A stretch of DNA of 54,211 nt from positions 1-54,211 of the forward strand of contig JADKIC010000046.1 in NCBI GenBank assembly GCA_016721435.1, in the 5' to 3' direction. The notes under the pieces were generated by a model that had not been told where the DNA came from, searched no databases, and saw only the letters and a program-made list of their open reading frames with translations. The stretch is from Bacteroidota bacterium (GTDB lineage: Bacteria > Bacteroidota > Bacteroidia > AKYH767-A > OLB10). Of this stretch, positions 37,626-47,634 are shown piece by piece. The number at the start of each line of letters is the position of its first letter. The stretch's first letter is position 1. A program made the position numbers and the translations under genes.

Positions 37626-38428
37626 TTAACTTGTTTAATTAATTTTATATGTTGTAATTTATTTTACTTCGATTAATCTTTGCCGGGCTATATTTCCTCG
37701 CCTTTGTTAGCACGCCCTCTTTCCTCAATGTAATTCGATTCATGGATGTAGGTTTCTTAGTCAACCTTTCCATCTAAAATCAAAGTTAAGTCTGGATGAT
37801 CCGCGACGTTTTTTAATTCGCTATTAAATCCGGTTATTAAGATTTAAATAGTTGCACCTATAATCTTCCTGATGAGTGAGTTCTTTAGTACTAATATCCA
37901 TGAGCATAAGACATCTGTCAGGATATACCTTTCTGCAGCCCTATGCTTGTACAAAATATTGTCTGACCTTTTACAACACTCCATGAGGTTTTACTAGTTG
38001 TTTGAGCTAGTATTTAACAGATCGAACATTAGGTTTATAAACGTTTGCGTTTAACTGCAATTTTTTTACTTGATGGGGCATAGCTTTTAGTATTCGCTTT
38101 AATATTTCTACAAATTTGAAGGGGAAGGACCTAAGTAATGTTATACGATTAGTAAAAAAGCTTATATCATTCACACATTAATGCCAAATGGTTCCTAAAC
38201 CTCTATTGATAAAAAATCAAAATGCAATTGGCAACAATAATATGAGCTGAAAATATGGCATTCCCCGTGGGAAATAGCTTTCCGGGAAAAAGCAAAAACG
38301 AAAGGAATCGAAGGGTAAAAGTAAATACCCTACGCCCATGTAATTATTTCGAGTGTTTTGCCGGATATCAAACAAGACCATGAAATCCTATATCCTAAAA
38401 AATATAAAATTGAATTTCTCAGACGTGC
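37626..38428. other. Noncoding stretch, about 800 bases
   Basis: No intact gene is visible. On the minus strand around 37640-37790 a short frame (ETYIHESNYIEERGRANKGE) is strikingly hydrophilic and a second frame reads MERLTKKPTSMNRITLRKEG. Either might be remnants of a small stress-type gene, but the evidence is thin. The rest is AT-rich (TTTTTTACTTGATGGGGC near 38062) without a clear terminator, RNA or repeat. It lies next to the missing half of DUF892, so lost coding DNA is conceivable. Confidence 0.4.
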
Positions 38429-38881
38429 TTACTCAAAATAGGTATTATATTTCTTGAATGAAGTTTTGAATTCTTGAAAAATCTTTTCCTGCTCCGTTGA
38501 GTCGGTAGCGACATCAAACTTTTCTGATAATCTGATAAATGGAATCAACCATACATGCAGCGCATCATGCGCCTTCCCTTCCATCGTACAATTTGATGTT
38601 AAATCTCTGATGTTTTTATCAATTATCACTGCCAATTCCTTATAATCTTTGTTTGGGGAGGTTTCAAAATCCATCACTGCCTTCTCCATATTTCGTATAT
38701 AGACAGACATGTGTTCGTCAACTTTCCATTTATGGCCATTGTTTAAAGTGAGACTATCGCTTGACTCATGATTTTCTAATGGTTCATTAATAGCAGCATT
38801 CGAACTCTTTTGTTCCTCCTCATTTCCATTTTTACAGCCAACACAAACTGACAATAACAATCCAATAATTAAATTTCTCAT
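38429..38881 (-). CDS. Small lipoprotein of unknown function
   Basis: With the start at 38881 the 150-aa protein begins MRNLIIGLLLSVCVGCKNGN, a lipoprotein signal with lipobox LSVCVGC. An upstream Met at 38929 only adds 16 polar residues. The mature part is a charged, helical protein (WKVDEHMSVYIRNMEKAVMD, YKELAVIIDKNIRDLTSNCT, MEGKAHDALHVWLIPFIRLS). A helical bundle with conserved His-containing WLIP motif suggests a periplasmic or membrane-anchored binding protein. No known domain is identified. It is 104 bases from the hemerythrin gene and on the same strand. Confidence 0.72.
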   Translation of the reverse strand: MRNLIIGLLLSVCVGCKNGNEEEQKSSNAAINEPLENHESSDSLTLNNGHKWKVDEHMSVYIRNMEKAVMDFETSPNKDYKELAVIIDKNIRDLTSNCTMEGKAHDALHVWLIPFIRLSEKFDVATDSTEQEKIFQEFKTSFKKYNTYFE

Positions 38882-38984
38882 TATAATTAATTTATTTGTG
38901 TATCGTATAAGGGTTACATCAAATGTCATTAGCCATTCATATGCTGGGCTGGTGAATTAAATTTACAGGAATTTTCTCCTCCTC

Positions 38985-39434
38985 TCACTTCCAGAAAGGA
39001 TCTGTTTCATTCTCACAAAAGTTTTCATTGGTATGTAAACCTTCAATGTCTCTTAGTCGCTCCAAACCTTCACTCTCTTGTACCTCATTAAATAAAATTC
39101 GCTCTTCAAAGCGAATATGCTTATTTAATAGTTCATGAAATCTGATCAGTGTCTGTTCATCTTTTATACTATTCTGCATAATGTCCTTTAATTGTTGATG
39201 TTGCTCCAGAGCCAGTTCGCGATTAGAACTATTTACCAGCGGAAAAACATAATCCTCTTCCAATTTAAAATGTGGGATAAGATGGCTTTCATAAAACCAT
39301 TCCACATAACTGTATATTCGGGATAACGCTATGTTCTTTGAAAGTCCGGTTTTAATTTTCCAGCATAGCAATAAAGCCTGATGATGGTCTCTGCTCAAAG
39401 AAATTAATTCTTCAGATCTCTTAATCGGTTTCAT
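38985..39434 (-). CDS. Hemerythrin-like domain protein
   Basis: This 149-aa cytoplasmic protein shows the hemerythrin pattern: LSRDHHQALLLCWKIKTGLS (first His), WFYESHLIPHFKLEEDYVFP (His with HxxxE), LEQHQQLKDIMQNS (His), LNKHIRFEERILFNEVQESE (HxxxE). These ligate a di-iron site that binds O2, NO or senses redox. The length is standard. Context with DUF892, DUF2383 and a lipoprotein supports a stress role. It probably forms a transcription unit with the lipoprotein gene downstream. Confidence 0.88.
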   Translation of the reverse strand: MKPIKRSEELISLSRDHHQALLLCWKIKTGLSKNIALSRIYSYVEWFYESHLIPHFKLEEDYVFPLVNSSNRELALEQHQQLKDIMQNSIKDEQTLIRFHELLNKHIRFEERILFNEVQESEGLERLRDIEGLHTNENFCENETDPFWK

Positions 39435-39643
39435 TTTACGCTTGTATTTATTATTGTCTTTATTATTAACCTTGGCTTCTAAAAAATCAGTTTATTCACT
39501 TACAAACCTCCGAAGACCGTTCTAAATTACAATTTATGTTGAATTCAGGCACTGCACCCTTTGAAATACAAATGTACTTATTTAATCTAAATTCCATTCC
39601 TATGTAATCCGTTAAAATATTTAATGGCTATTGCTGATTGCGT

Positions 39644-40912
39644 TCACTTGTCAGTAAGTTGCAAATAAATTAAAGCAACCGCAGCAACCGTCATAATAAT
39701 TAACGCTGCAAAACCCAGAATATTGGAAGTTATACCATTCACGTTTACTCCCATAATTTTTTTATTGTTTGAGATGTGAAGGATGATACCAATGAGGACA
39801 GGGGCTGTTAGTCCATAAAGGATGGCTGTATAAATCAATGACTGTATTGGTGTAATGCCGATATAGTTAAGCGATAAACCGAGAATCAGTGAAATACCAA
39901 TGATGACATAAAATGCTTTTGCTTCATGAAACTTTTTATCAAGGCCTTGCTCCCAGCCAAAGGTTTCTGTTATGATGTAAGAAATTGATCCGCTTAATAC
40001 CGGAATTGCTATAAGCCCTGTTCCTATTACACCGATAGCAAAAAGAAAATAAGCCAAATTTCCGGCTAATGGTTTTAGTGCCATTGCCGCCTGTTCAACA
40101 GTATCAATTTGATGAACTCCACCTTTAAATAAAACCGTGCCAGTGGTAAGAATAATAAAATACATCACAAAACCGGAAACGGTCATCCCAAAATCTACAT
40201 CTTGATTCATTTCATAAATTAACTTTTTGTTTACGATCACATGCTTCCCTTTCATTTCTTCAACTTCCACTGAAGCTTGCCAAAAGAAAAGATATGGAGA
40301 AATAGTGGTGCCAAGTATCCCCACTATAATAGCGATAAAGTCCTTGTCGAACTTAATGGTAGGGATAAAGGTGGCTTTAAGAATTTCTTTGAAATCCTGT
40401 TTGTACAAAAAGGGAACAATAAAATATACCAACATTACAATGCATAAATATTTCAGAACTGATGCGATCTTTTGATAGGGCAAGTAAATAATCAAACCCA
40501 ACAGAATAATAGTAAAAAGAACGCTGAAATAGTTCGCATCAATGGAAGGAAATAAGAGATTCCCTACGGCGCCCATACCGGCAATGTCTGCACCTATATT
40601 CATTACAATTGCCGGGAAGCTAAACACTAACATCAAATACAAAAGAGGCCTTGGGTAATGCTTTTTAAGTGTTCCTGTCAAGCCTTGTGAAGTGACAATC
40701 CCAATTCTCGCACACATTTGCTGAATAGAAGCCATAAGCGGAAAAGCGACAATGGCAGTCCATAGTGTGGAAAGTCCGTATGCAGCGCCTGCTTGAGAGT
40801 AGGTTGCAATACCGGAGGGATCATCGTCACTTGCCCCCGTTACAAGCCCCGGACCAAGCTTTTTCCAACTGTTGACAAATTTGTTTGATGAATTTTTTTC
40901 CCTTTTCCTCAC
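39644..40912 (-). CDS. NRAMP-superfamily metal transporter, variant motif
   Basis: A 422-aa inner-membrane protein with about eleven transmembrane helices. Helix 1 carries GASDDDPSGIATYSQAGAAY in place of the canonical DPGN, and helix 6 carries GILGTTISPYLFFWQASVEV in place of the usual metal-binding A/xMPHN. So the Met that ligates Mn2+/Fe2+ in MntH-type proteins is Ile here. That points to the divergent NRAMP-like clade, whose substrate is not safely predicted (Mg2+, Mn2+ or Fe2+). It is not named mntH for this reason. The frame is intact. The 290 bases upstream are noncoding. Confidence 0.85.
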   Translation of the reverse strand: MRKREKNSSNKFVNSWKKLGPGLVTGASDDDPSGIATYSQAGAAYGLSTLWTAIVAFPLMASIQQMCARIGIVTSQGLTGTLKKHYPRPLLYLMLVFSFPAIVMNIGADIAGMGAVGNLLFPSIDANYFSVLFTIILLGLIIYLPYQKIASVLKYLCIVMLVYFIVPFLYKQDFKEILKATFIPTIKFDKDFIAIIVGILGTTISPYLFFWQASVEVEEMKGKHVIVNKKLIYEMNQDVDFGMTVSGFVMYFIILTTGTVLFKGGVHQIDTVEQAAMALKPLAGNLAYFLFAIGVIGTGLIAIPVLSGSISYIITETFGWEQGLDKKFHEAKAFYVIIGISLILGLSLNYIGITPIQSLIYTAILYGLTAPVLIGIILHISNNKKIMGVNVNGITSNILGFAALIIMTVAAVALIYLQLTDK

Positions 40913-41200
40913 ATTTCTATCGCTATTGAACGATTTGTAAAAACACCTCTAAGATACGGAGGAAAGTGGAACTGATCTATATACCCGAGAAAACATTTCA
41001 CGTAATATATTTAAGAAGGAATATATTTCTTCATCTAAACGTGGCGTTTGCTGCGAATCCGTGGCGTTCGCTGCGTTTAAATTGACAACCGTCTTGATAA
41101 AACCTACGAATAATGCTCTGTTGACTACCAAGACATATTAACTGAAGATCGAACATAAATAGGGATTCTCTAATCTGTAATATTGCCAGTAGTCGTAATA
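40913..41200. other. Intergenic, with a short tandem repeat
   Basis: It contains no credible gene. Two copies of a 15-base unit, GTGGCGTT(T/C)GCTGCG, lie at 41041-41055 and 41061-41075 (20-base spacing). This region lies between the NRAMP-like gene and a hypothetical gene and should hold the NRAMP-like promoter. Confidence 0.6.
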
Positions 41201-41962
41201 TTACCTCTTCAATTTGAATTCAATTCCTATTAATGAATGAGGGATAAACTGTTCTAACATTAAAAAGAACCCATTTGTAGAACCAAATCCAATGCCGCCA
41301 AAAATCTCTAAATGGGTAAATAACTGATGATTAACTCCGATACCTATAGTATTTTCAACAATGGTCTCCTTATATTTTATGTCATTTACGATCCTGTCTT
41401 CTGTATAAAATAATTGATAAAGTGAGAAATTCATTTGAAAAAAAACATTAGTCTTCTTCCAATTTGAATCTAAGATGTATCTATAGGCGGCGTTTAGTCC
41501 CCAATATTTTTGTTGATCAAGGTTAAGAGGATCAAGAGGATTACCAAAAGAATAATCGCGAAGATTCGTAAATTCCGGTCCAAAACTAAAATTATGATGC
41601 TTTTTGTATAAGCTGAGAGCAGGCGCAGAATGTACAATTGGGTAGTTGAACTGGTTTGTAAACTTAATTCCAAAGTTCCAGGAATTAATTGAATCAAAGG
41701 GGAACACATATTTTTTCGAATTTGAACCACTTTGTATATCTCTACTTACCCAACTATAAGTACTAACACTCTCAAGCAAAACATGACTATTTTTCTTTGA
41801 TTTCTTACTTTCCTCTTTGTAAAATATATTCTGATCATTAATTAATGTAATAGTACAAACTATTGTGTCTCCAGATATCAGAATTATCCGGTCAACAAAT
41901 GTTTGACCGAATATTCTTCCGTATATGAGCATTAGAGCAATAAATACAGCGCTAAATTTCAT
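41201..41962 (-). CDS. Exported hypothetical protein, probable outer-membrane barrel
   Basis: A 253-aa protein with a signal peptide (MKFSAVFIALMLIYGRIFGQ). The N-terminal part (TFVDRIILISGDTIVCTITL) resembles the short 'DxIxLxxGDxIxCxIxxI' strand pair found at the start of many Bacteroidota cell-surface proteins. The remaining 150 residues alternate aromatic and polar strands (YWGLNAAYRYILDSNWKKTN, VFFQMNFSLYQLFYTEDRIV, TIGIGVNHQLFTHLEIFGGI), consistent with an outer-membrane barrel. The end is a basic strand (IGIEFKLKR). No function is assigned. It sits just downstream of a lipoprotein gene on the same strand (24 bases). Confidence 0.75.
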   Translation of the reverse strand: MKFSAVFIALMLIYGRIFGQTFVDRIILISGDTIVCTITLINDQNIFYKEESKKSKKNSHVLLESVSTYSWVSRDIQSGSNSKKYVFPFDSINSWNFGIKFTNQFNYPIVHSAPALSLYKKHHNFSFGPEFTNLRDYSFGNPLDPLNLDQQKYWGLNAAYRYILDSNWKKTNVFFQMNFSLYQLFYTEDRIVNDIKYKETIVENTIGIGVNHQLFTHLEIFGGIGFGSTNGFFLMLEQFIPHSLIGIEFKLKR

Positions 41963-41986
41963 TTTCAGGTCTTTCTAGACAAGCCC

Positions 41987-42601
41987 TTAAAAATTGGGGG
42001 TAATACTATCTACCCTCTCTATCAAATGTTCCTGTTGTCCTTTCACATCTATAAAATCACTCTTATCCGGTTTGTGTTCGTCCTGATATTTTTCAATGAG
42101 GGGAAGGGTCAAAACAATTTTCATCACTAAATGCTGGTCGTTGAGTGTAACAGCATTCTTAGCTATTTCCTTCAATAGGGCATTAAGATCTGCAGTCTTT
42201 GCAGAATAGTGTTTACTACTTGTTGCAATTAATTTATTAATTTTCATTCTTAACAAACTATCTGAAATCGAATTGGACTTATAATTCGCAGAACTATAAT
42301 AACCGGTTGATTTACTATCATAGTTGTAAAATGTATTTGAAAGGGCATTTGGCTTCTGTTTAATTGCGTACAGATCCTCTTCCAATTGTTCCAGTGCCGG
42401 CGTTTTATCTACCAATTCCTGATAAAGCTCTTCTGTCAAATCACCGGAACGGCTATAACTCTTAATATCAAGTTTATCTTCCTTCAATGCTTTAGGAGTA
42501 TTGTGCGTTACAGATGGGTTATTTTCCGTTTTACCATTGTCACAGGACACAGTCAACATTACAATTAAAAGAACTCCCATGAAATTTTCAATGTTTTTCA
42601 T
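41987..42601 (-). CDS. Lipoprotein of unknown function
   Basis: A 204-aa protein with a lipoprotein signal (MKNIENFMGVLLIVMLTVSC, DNG). The rest is helical and charged: LTEELYQELVDKTPALEQLE, EDLYAIKQKPNALSNTFYNY, DSLLRMKINKLIATSSKHYS, LLKEIAKNAVTLNDQHLVMK. No recognised domain. It is separated by 24 bases from the exported hypothetical gene and could be translated with it. The helical mature part resembles many small periplasmic proteins of the phylum. Confidence 0.7.
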   Translation of the reverse strand: MKNIENFMGVLLIVMLTVSCDNGKTENNPSVTHNTPKALKEDKLDIKSYSRSGDLTEELYQELVDKTPALEQLEEDLYAIKQKPNALSNTFYNYDSKSTGYYSSANYKSNSISDSLLRMKINKLIATSSKHYSAKTADLNALLKEIAKNAVTLNDQHLVMKIVLTLPLIEKYQDEHKPDKSDFIDVKGQQEHLIERVDSITPNF

Positions 42602-42666
42602 CTTGTATTTGGGTATTTTATTTTGAATGAGTTAGAACTTTAGATTTTTTCTGAACCTTACTTTCT

Positions 42667-43629
42667 CTATTCCGATTCGGCGCGTAGCTTTTCTATCTGT
42701 AGAATATTATTTTGTATATCTTTCATTATGTTATTCGCCCACCAACTTGCATAGAAATTGAAGGTAGTCGATAGTTTAAAATTACTCTTTAAATGAAGTC
42801 GGTAAGTAGTGTTGTTTAATTGCTCCAGTTCGTAGGTTCCATTTAATACATCAAAATATTTTCCGCCTACTACCAAATGCTCATCCATAGTAGTCAATGG
42901 GATTTCATGTGGAAGGGCTTTAATGGTAAATGACATTTTTGTAGTGGCTATATACTCGGTTACCGTTTCGTGAAAGACAAGTCCATTTGTAAATATAGCT
43001 TCCCGATAAGCTCCAACGCCTTCGAAATTCAGTTCGGCCTTCACCGGCCGGGGAAAATGTAACATATGTGTGAGCCACCCTTTATCTTGTTCTTCGGTGA
43101 TTTCTCTTACCCGTGTCACATTGTCCCAAATTTTATCAGCCGACGCATGTATGTCAATATACGTATACGCTTCGTAAGGTTTTGTGTTTGCTCCTACATA
43201 ACTCTCTATGGGCGCCAAAAACAATGGCAGGAGTGTGACTATACTCATGTAAAGCTTCTTGTCCTTCTCTTTCAATTTAAAATATCCGCCAATTAATCCC
43301 CCTATCGAGGCTGCTAATAAAAAGATCGGTAATATCATTAATAAGCATGGCCAACCTTCAATTGCAAATACTAATGTAATGAAAAAGAAAATAAATATGG
43401 GAATCCACGGCATAAAAAACCGGTAATTGAATTTTCTGACTTTTTCTTCGTTGGAGAAGTAAACGGTCAATGCCCCAACAATGGATGGTATCAAGAAGAG
43501 AAATGTCTTCGACATCATATTAAAAACACCACTCCAGGTGGATTCTCCAAAGACAAATCTTAACAATAAAGCATAAATAGTTGGAATAGCAATTACTTTT
43601 ACTGCTGTATTTATTTTCCTTCTTTCCAC
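42667..43629 (-). CDS. Membrane protein with SRPBCC/START-like domain
   Basis: A 320-aa protein. Residues about 1-140 hold four transmembrane helices (VIAIPTIYALLLRFVFGEST, FLFLIPSIVGALTVYFSN, WIPIFIFFFITLVFAIEGWP, MLPIFLLAASIGGLIGGYF). From about 155 on is an SRPBCC (polyketide-cyclase/Bet v1) fold: YTYIDIHASADKIWDNVTRV, FHETVTEYIATTKMSFTIKA, YFDVLNGTYELEQLNNTTYR, LHLKSNFKLSTTFNFYASWW. The domain forms a hydrophobic ligand pocket and here faces one side of the membrane. The ligand is unknown. A short overlapping frame at 43611-43802 lacks support and is not listed as a gene. Confidence 0.78.
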   Translation of the reverse strand: MERRKINTAVKVIAIPTIYALLLRFVFGESTWSGVFNMMSKTFLFLIPSIVGALTVYFSNEEKVRKFNYRFFMPWIPIFIFFFITLVFAIEGWPCLLMILPIFLLAASIGGLIGGYFKLKEKDKKLYMSIVTLLPLFLAPIESYVGANTKPYEAYTYIDIHASADKIWDNVTRVREITEEQDKGWLTHMLHFPRPVKAELNFEGVGAYREAIFTNGLVFHETVTEYIATTKMSFTIKALPHEIPLTTMDEHLVVGGKYFDVLNGTYELEQLNNTTYRLHLKSNFKLSTTFNFYASWWANNIMKDIQNNILQIEKLRAESE

Positions 43630-43795
43630 AGTAATAGGGCTTTAATGTTGTGTCCGGATGGAGTAAAGATCGATAATTTTGGTATAACCACCGTTAGGTG
43701 CATCCTCGTTTTGAACGATTTATTTCTGAGAATTGGGTAAGGGAATGAGAATTTACTTTCAGTAATTTCTATTCTCACCATACGGAATGATGAGG

Positions 43796-44365
43796 CTACC
43801 ACCCTAAGTGATGATGATCTTTAAAAAGCCAATTCCCGGGATCATCGAAATACATCCGAATTTCATACCCATGATCTAATATTTCCTTTCCTGTGGTCTC
43901 ATACCTGTGCTTAAATGTAAAAACACGCTTTCCTTTGTAAAAAACAGCTGCTGCTCCATTTCTTACACATTGCATGATATAACTTTCTACTATTTTCGAA
44001 TTTCCTACATTTAGTGTATCCACTTCCGAACCATAATAAACTATCAAATTTCTCAAATCAAACCCGTTCTTTGCTTTTTCAATTTCCTCGACTGCTCTTT
44101 GAAATCTCTTAAACGTGTGGTCATAATACATCAATGTAGCAGAATCATCGTCCCTGTTATTCAATGCTGCATCGGAATAGCTCTGACACAATATCCGAAA
44201 ATCCGATGCTATACTATTTAAATCGACGTGAACCTTGTAATCGCCATTTACCCATTCGCCCATTCGATGATCATTCAATGTTCCGGATAGTATGATTTCC
44301 TCGACAATCTGAGCATGACCCAAGAAACTCAATGGTAATAGCAACAGAAATAGAATCCTTTTCAT
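43796..44365 (-). CDS. Exported hypothetical protein
   Basis: A 189-aa protein with a signal peptide (MKRILFLLLLPLSFLGHAQI). The mature part (VNGDYKVHVDLNSIASDFRI, RDDDSATLMYYDHTFKRFQR, IVESYIMQCVRNGAAAVFYK) has no recognised domain. Three histidines at the end (KDHHHLGW) might bind metal. It ends 170 bases before the SRPBCC gene and is preceded by about 290 AT-rich noncoding bases. Confidence 0.7.
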   Translation of the reverse strand: MKRILFLLLLPLSFLGHAQIVEEIILSGTLNDHRMGEWVNGDYKVHVDLNSIASDFRILCQSYSDAALNNRDDDSATLMYYDHTFKRFQRAVEEIEKAKNGFDLRNLIVYYGSEVDTLNVGNSKIVESYIMQCVRNGAAAVFYKGKRVFTFKHRYETTGKEILDHGYEIRMYFDDPGNWLFKDHHHLGW

Positions 44366-44658
44366 AATTCGAAAATATGAAATAAATTACAGATATTTAA
44401 ATGAGCGTTAAGTTCAAAGAAGAAAACGTTCGTCCATTCTGTCCACCAATCAAACTGTAACTTTTAAAACAACGGGGGTAAAATATTAGAATTTCTCTTC
44501 TCTTTCAATAGCTGGTGCCGGGAGATTTGCTATGAAGAGAATGGTTTAAGAGTGCAATGCATGCGGTTATCGTATCTGCAATTGATAAAATTGCGATTTA
44601 ATTTCCACGAAAAAGGCCGATATAAAGTACGTTGATCTCCCTTTTTCTTATAGTTAGC

Positions 44659-45221
44659 TCAGTCCACTTTCAAAGGCGCTCCTACAACTTTCATATCATG
44701 ATCTGCAAAAACCTTAGCAATTTCTTCCATCGTCTGTGGCGTAGCCCATTGATCTGTAACTTTAAAAAATGCTTCCATCTTACCTGCAGGTAAATAGGAA
44801 ACGATCATTTTTCCTTTTTCTGTAAGCTGTATGAAAGCATGTTGCACATTTCTGGGAAGAAAAACAGTGTCCCCGGCTTTCATTTGAAATTTCTCGTCAC
44901 CGACTTGAAACAGATATTCTCCTTCAATAATATAAAACCACTCATCCTGGAAAAAATGGATATGCAAAGGAGGCCCTCCGTTCGGAGTAAGTCCTCTTTG
45001 CTCAAATACGGCTAAATCATTTTCAGTGTCAGAGCCGGAAATTTTTATGTCTAAAGTATTTAAGGTAACACCTTTCATCTTAAAGTGCTCACCAAATCTG
45101 GCCTCACCTTCTTTTACAATAAAACCTTTCTCTGTTCTTCTTTGAATGTTTCCCTTAAGTTTAGCAAAAACACTCCATGAAAGAGACCAAGTAACGATAC
45201 TATAAATGTTTCCCGTTTCAT
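44659..45221 (-). CDS. Cupin protein with N-terminal signal-like leader (one frameshift)
   Basis: Joining frames gives about 187 aa. The leader reads MKRETFIVSLLGLFHGVF, then, after a one-base indel near 45170, AKLKGNIQRRTEKGFIVKEG and EARFGEHFKMKGVTLNTLDI. The cupin follows: GLTPNGGPPLHIHFFQDEWF with the HxH...E metal motif and GDTVFLPRNVQHAFIQL with the second His. The end is VVGAPLKVD. In related proteins the leader begins MKRxxF and is Tat-like, so the shorter Met at 45078 lies inside the gene. Substrate is not known. It is probably periplasmic if the leader is used. Confidence 0.75.
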
Positions 45222-45355
45222 TAGTAATTTATCAAGCTATTAAATTTAACGACTGAATACTTAAACACTTTTCCACTATTGAATTCATTTCAGAAAACGT
45301 GAATGAAGTAGTTAAAGATATATAAAAATGTAAAACTATTGGTCATTAAATGCCA

Positions 45356-47481
45356 TTACCTGAAGTGGAATTCCTGCCAGGAGATGGCTTCCACAAAGTA
45401 CATATCGATTTCACCTTTATTCTTTGCCTGAATCTTTCCCCGGTGCAGGAAACTGAGCTTACCGGATTGGCAGGCAGGCCCGTTCTTCACCAACTCATAG
45501 GTTGCTCCACTAATGTTCACCTTCCCTGCTTCACCGGAAGATTCCATCCGAGAGGCAATATTTACTGTATCTCCCCAGATATCGTAAGCGAATTTCTTTA
45601 TACCTACAATCCCTGCAACAACAGGACCGGTATGTACGCCGATTCTGATTTCAAAAACTTCCTTGCCTTCATTTTTTCTTTGCAGCAGATGTTGCTGCAT
45701 AAACTGTTGAATCTCCAGGGCAGCATTCACAACATCAATAGCATTTGTTGTATTAGCCACCGGTAAACCGCCTGCACACATGTAACTGTCGCCAATAGTC
45801 TTAATCTTTTCAATGTTGTGTTTCCCGATGATGGTGTCGAATGCTTTGAAGCAGGTATGTATTTCAGCCACCAATTCTGCCGGCGAAAGTCGCTCAGAAA
45901 TCTGAGTAAAATTTTTGAAGTCAGTAAACATTACGGTTACATCATCAAATTGCTTTGCATCAGCGCTACCCTTTGCTTTAAGCTCTTCTGCTACTTCTTC
46001 AGGAAGAATGTTCAACAACAATTCATCACTACGCTTTTTTCCCGCTTTGATTTTATTTCTTTGCCGATATACAACAAATAAGAAAAGTATTGCGCCTCCA
46101 AGTCCTGCAGTTATTGTATTACGAATATTCCGCTGGCGGGCGAGTTCATTTTCACGGGCAATCCTTTCGTCGGATCGCTGTTTTTCAAAATCATATTGCG
46201 CTTGTGTTGCTAATAGCTTTTCGCTGTTTTCAAGAATCAAAACCGAATCACTTGCACTCTTAAATTTTAGTTGTGCCTCATATGCGTTTTTAAAATCACC
46301 AACTTTCACATAGGCTTTTGCAAGTCCTTCGTAACACTCTTTGGTGAGTCGGTCAATTGTTTCAAAGCTCAGGAATTCTGCTGCCCGCTTATAATTTAAA
46401 AGTGCTTCCTTGTATCTGCCTTGCCCATACAATGCATCTCCCAATCCGGCAAAAGCACAAGCACTCCATTTTGATACTGAATCTTCGGACATCATAATTG
46501 CTCTCCGGTAAACATCCTCAGCCTCCTTCCATTGAAACCTTGATTCATAAACCCACCCCAATTGATTAAGGCAATGTATCATGTTTTCGTCACTTTTCTG
46601 AGGCTCAAACAAATCATAAGCTTTATTAGAAAGAAATAATGAACTATCAAATTTCCCCATAAACCAATAGGCTTCGCCAATATGCATCGTGATGTCAGCA
46701 GTAGCATAGGCGTGTTGAATGGCATTGGCGAGCGCCAGACCTTTTTCCAGATAAGCAATTGCTTCCGGATAATTCTTCATTGAAATTCTCATCCATCCTA
46801 TGTCGTGATAATTCCACATGATCTGTGTAGAATCGCTTTGCTTCATGGCCACTACGTTTGCTTTGTTATAATAGTCGAGTGCACGGGCATAATCTCCTTT
46901 AAACCTGAAGATCTGACCGAGGTTATGGTAGGCAGTTGCCATGTCTGCTTTGTTGCGCACCCTCGTTGAGATATTTAATGCTGAATCATACAAAGCAATT
47001 GACTTCGGATAATCCTTTATTCCTTGTTGCCTGTAGTATTGTCCCAGGGTGTTAAGACCCATGGTTATGCCATGTACATAATTGATGCGCTTTGCAAGTG
47101 TTAATCCCTTCGTTATGGTTTGACGTGTTAGAACCGTGTCTTTAGTAGCTTCTGAAAGCTTGTAATATAACAATACTTTTGTGTATCAATACGGCAGGTT
47201 ACAAATCGTGAATACAAACTATCGTAGTTCCTTTTCAACGCATCCTTTTGATTTAAGCTTAATGATAGATCATACGCCTTATCAATATTATCATTGAACT
47301 TTTTATAATCCTGTTCGATCGACGCAATGGCGTAATAGAGATTAACCTTGACGGAATCATCCCGGCAAATGTTGAGTTGCACATTCAAACTGTCGAGCCT
47401 CTTCTTGTTTTGTGAATAACAATTGAGTGTCATCAGGAGAATGAAGTGGACTGAAAATAATTTAATTAACATTTGTCTCAT
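45356..47481 (-). CDS. TPR-repeat adenylate cyclase, class III (one frameshift)
   Basis: Two frames give about 708 aa. A signal or anchor (MRQMLIKLFSVHFILLMTLN), then about eight TPR units (YPKSIALYDSALNISTRVRN, YARALDYYNKANVVAMKQSD, WKEAEDVYRRAIMMSEDSVS, YKEALLNYKRAAEFLSFETI), a coiled coil, one transmembrane helix (ITAGLGGAILFLFVVY) and a cytoplasmic cyclase domain: VMFTDFKNFTQISERLSPAE (metal Asp), EKIKTIGDSYMCAGGLPV (Lys specifying adenine) and FAYDIWGDTVNIASRMESSG (Asp for adenine, Arg transition-state residue). Lys/Asp rather than Glu/Cys supports ATP as substrate, giving cAMP. The break near 47165 lies between RFVTCRIDTQKYCYI and LLYYKLSEATKDTVLTRQTI and looks like one indel. The sensor part faces the periplasm. 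Confidence 0.85.
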
Positions 47482-47634
47482 CGTACTATTTATATTACTG
47501 AGTTATTTGCCAACAATATCTTCAGCGCAATCCCTACTTAGGTATTCCATTGCGACATCCCCGCCAATTACCAATCCACTTGCAGCATGGAATGTACGTT
47601 GTTGGCTGTTATTCTATTTCAGAACTCCGTTGTT

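Noticed and set aside
40949..41131. 60-aa minus-strand frame upstream of the NRAMP-like gene side
   Set aside because: Part of it translates the short tandem repeat at 41041-41075. No other support.
43611..43802. 63-aa minus-strand frame between the SRPBCC and exported hypothetical genes
   Set aside because: It overlaps the starts/ends of real genes, has odd composition and no homologous look.
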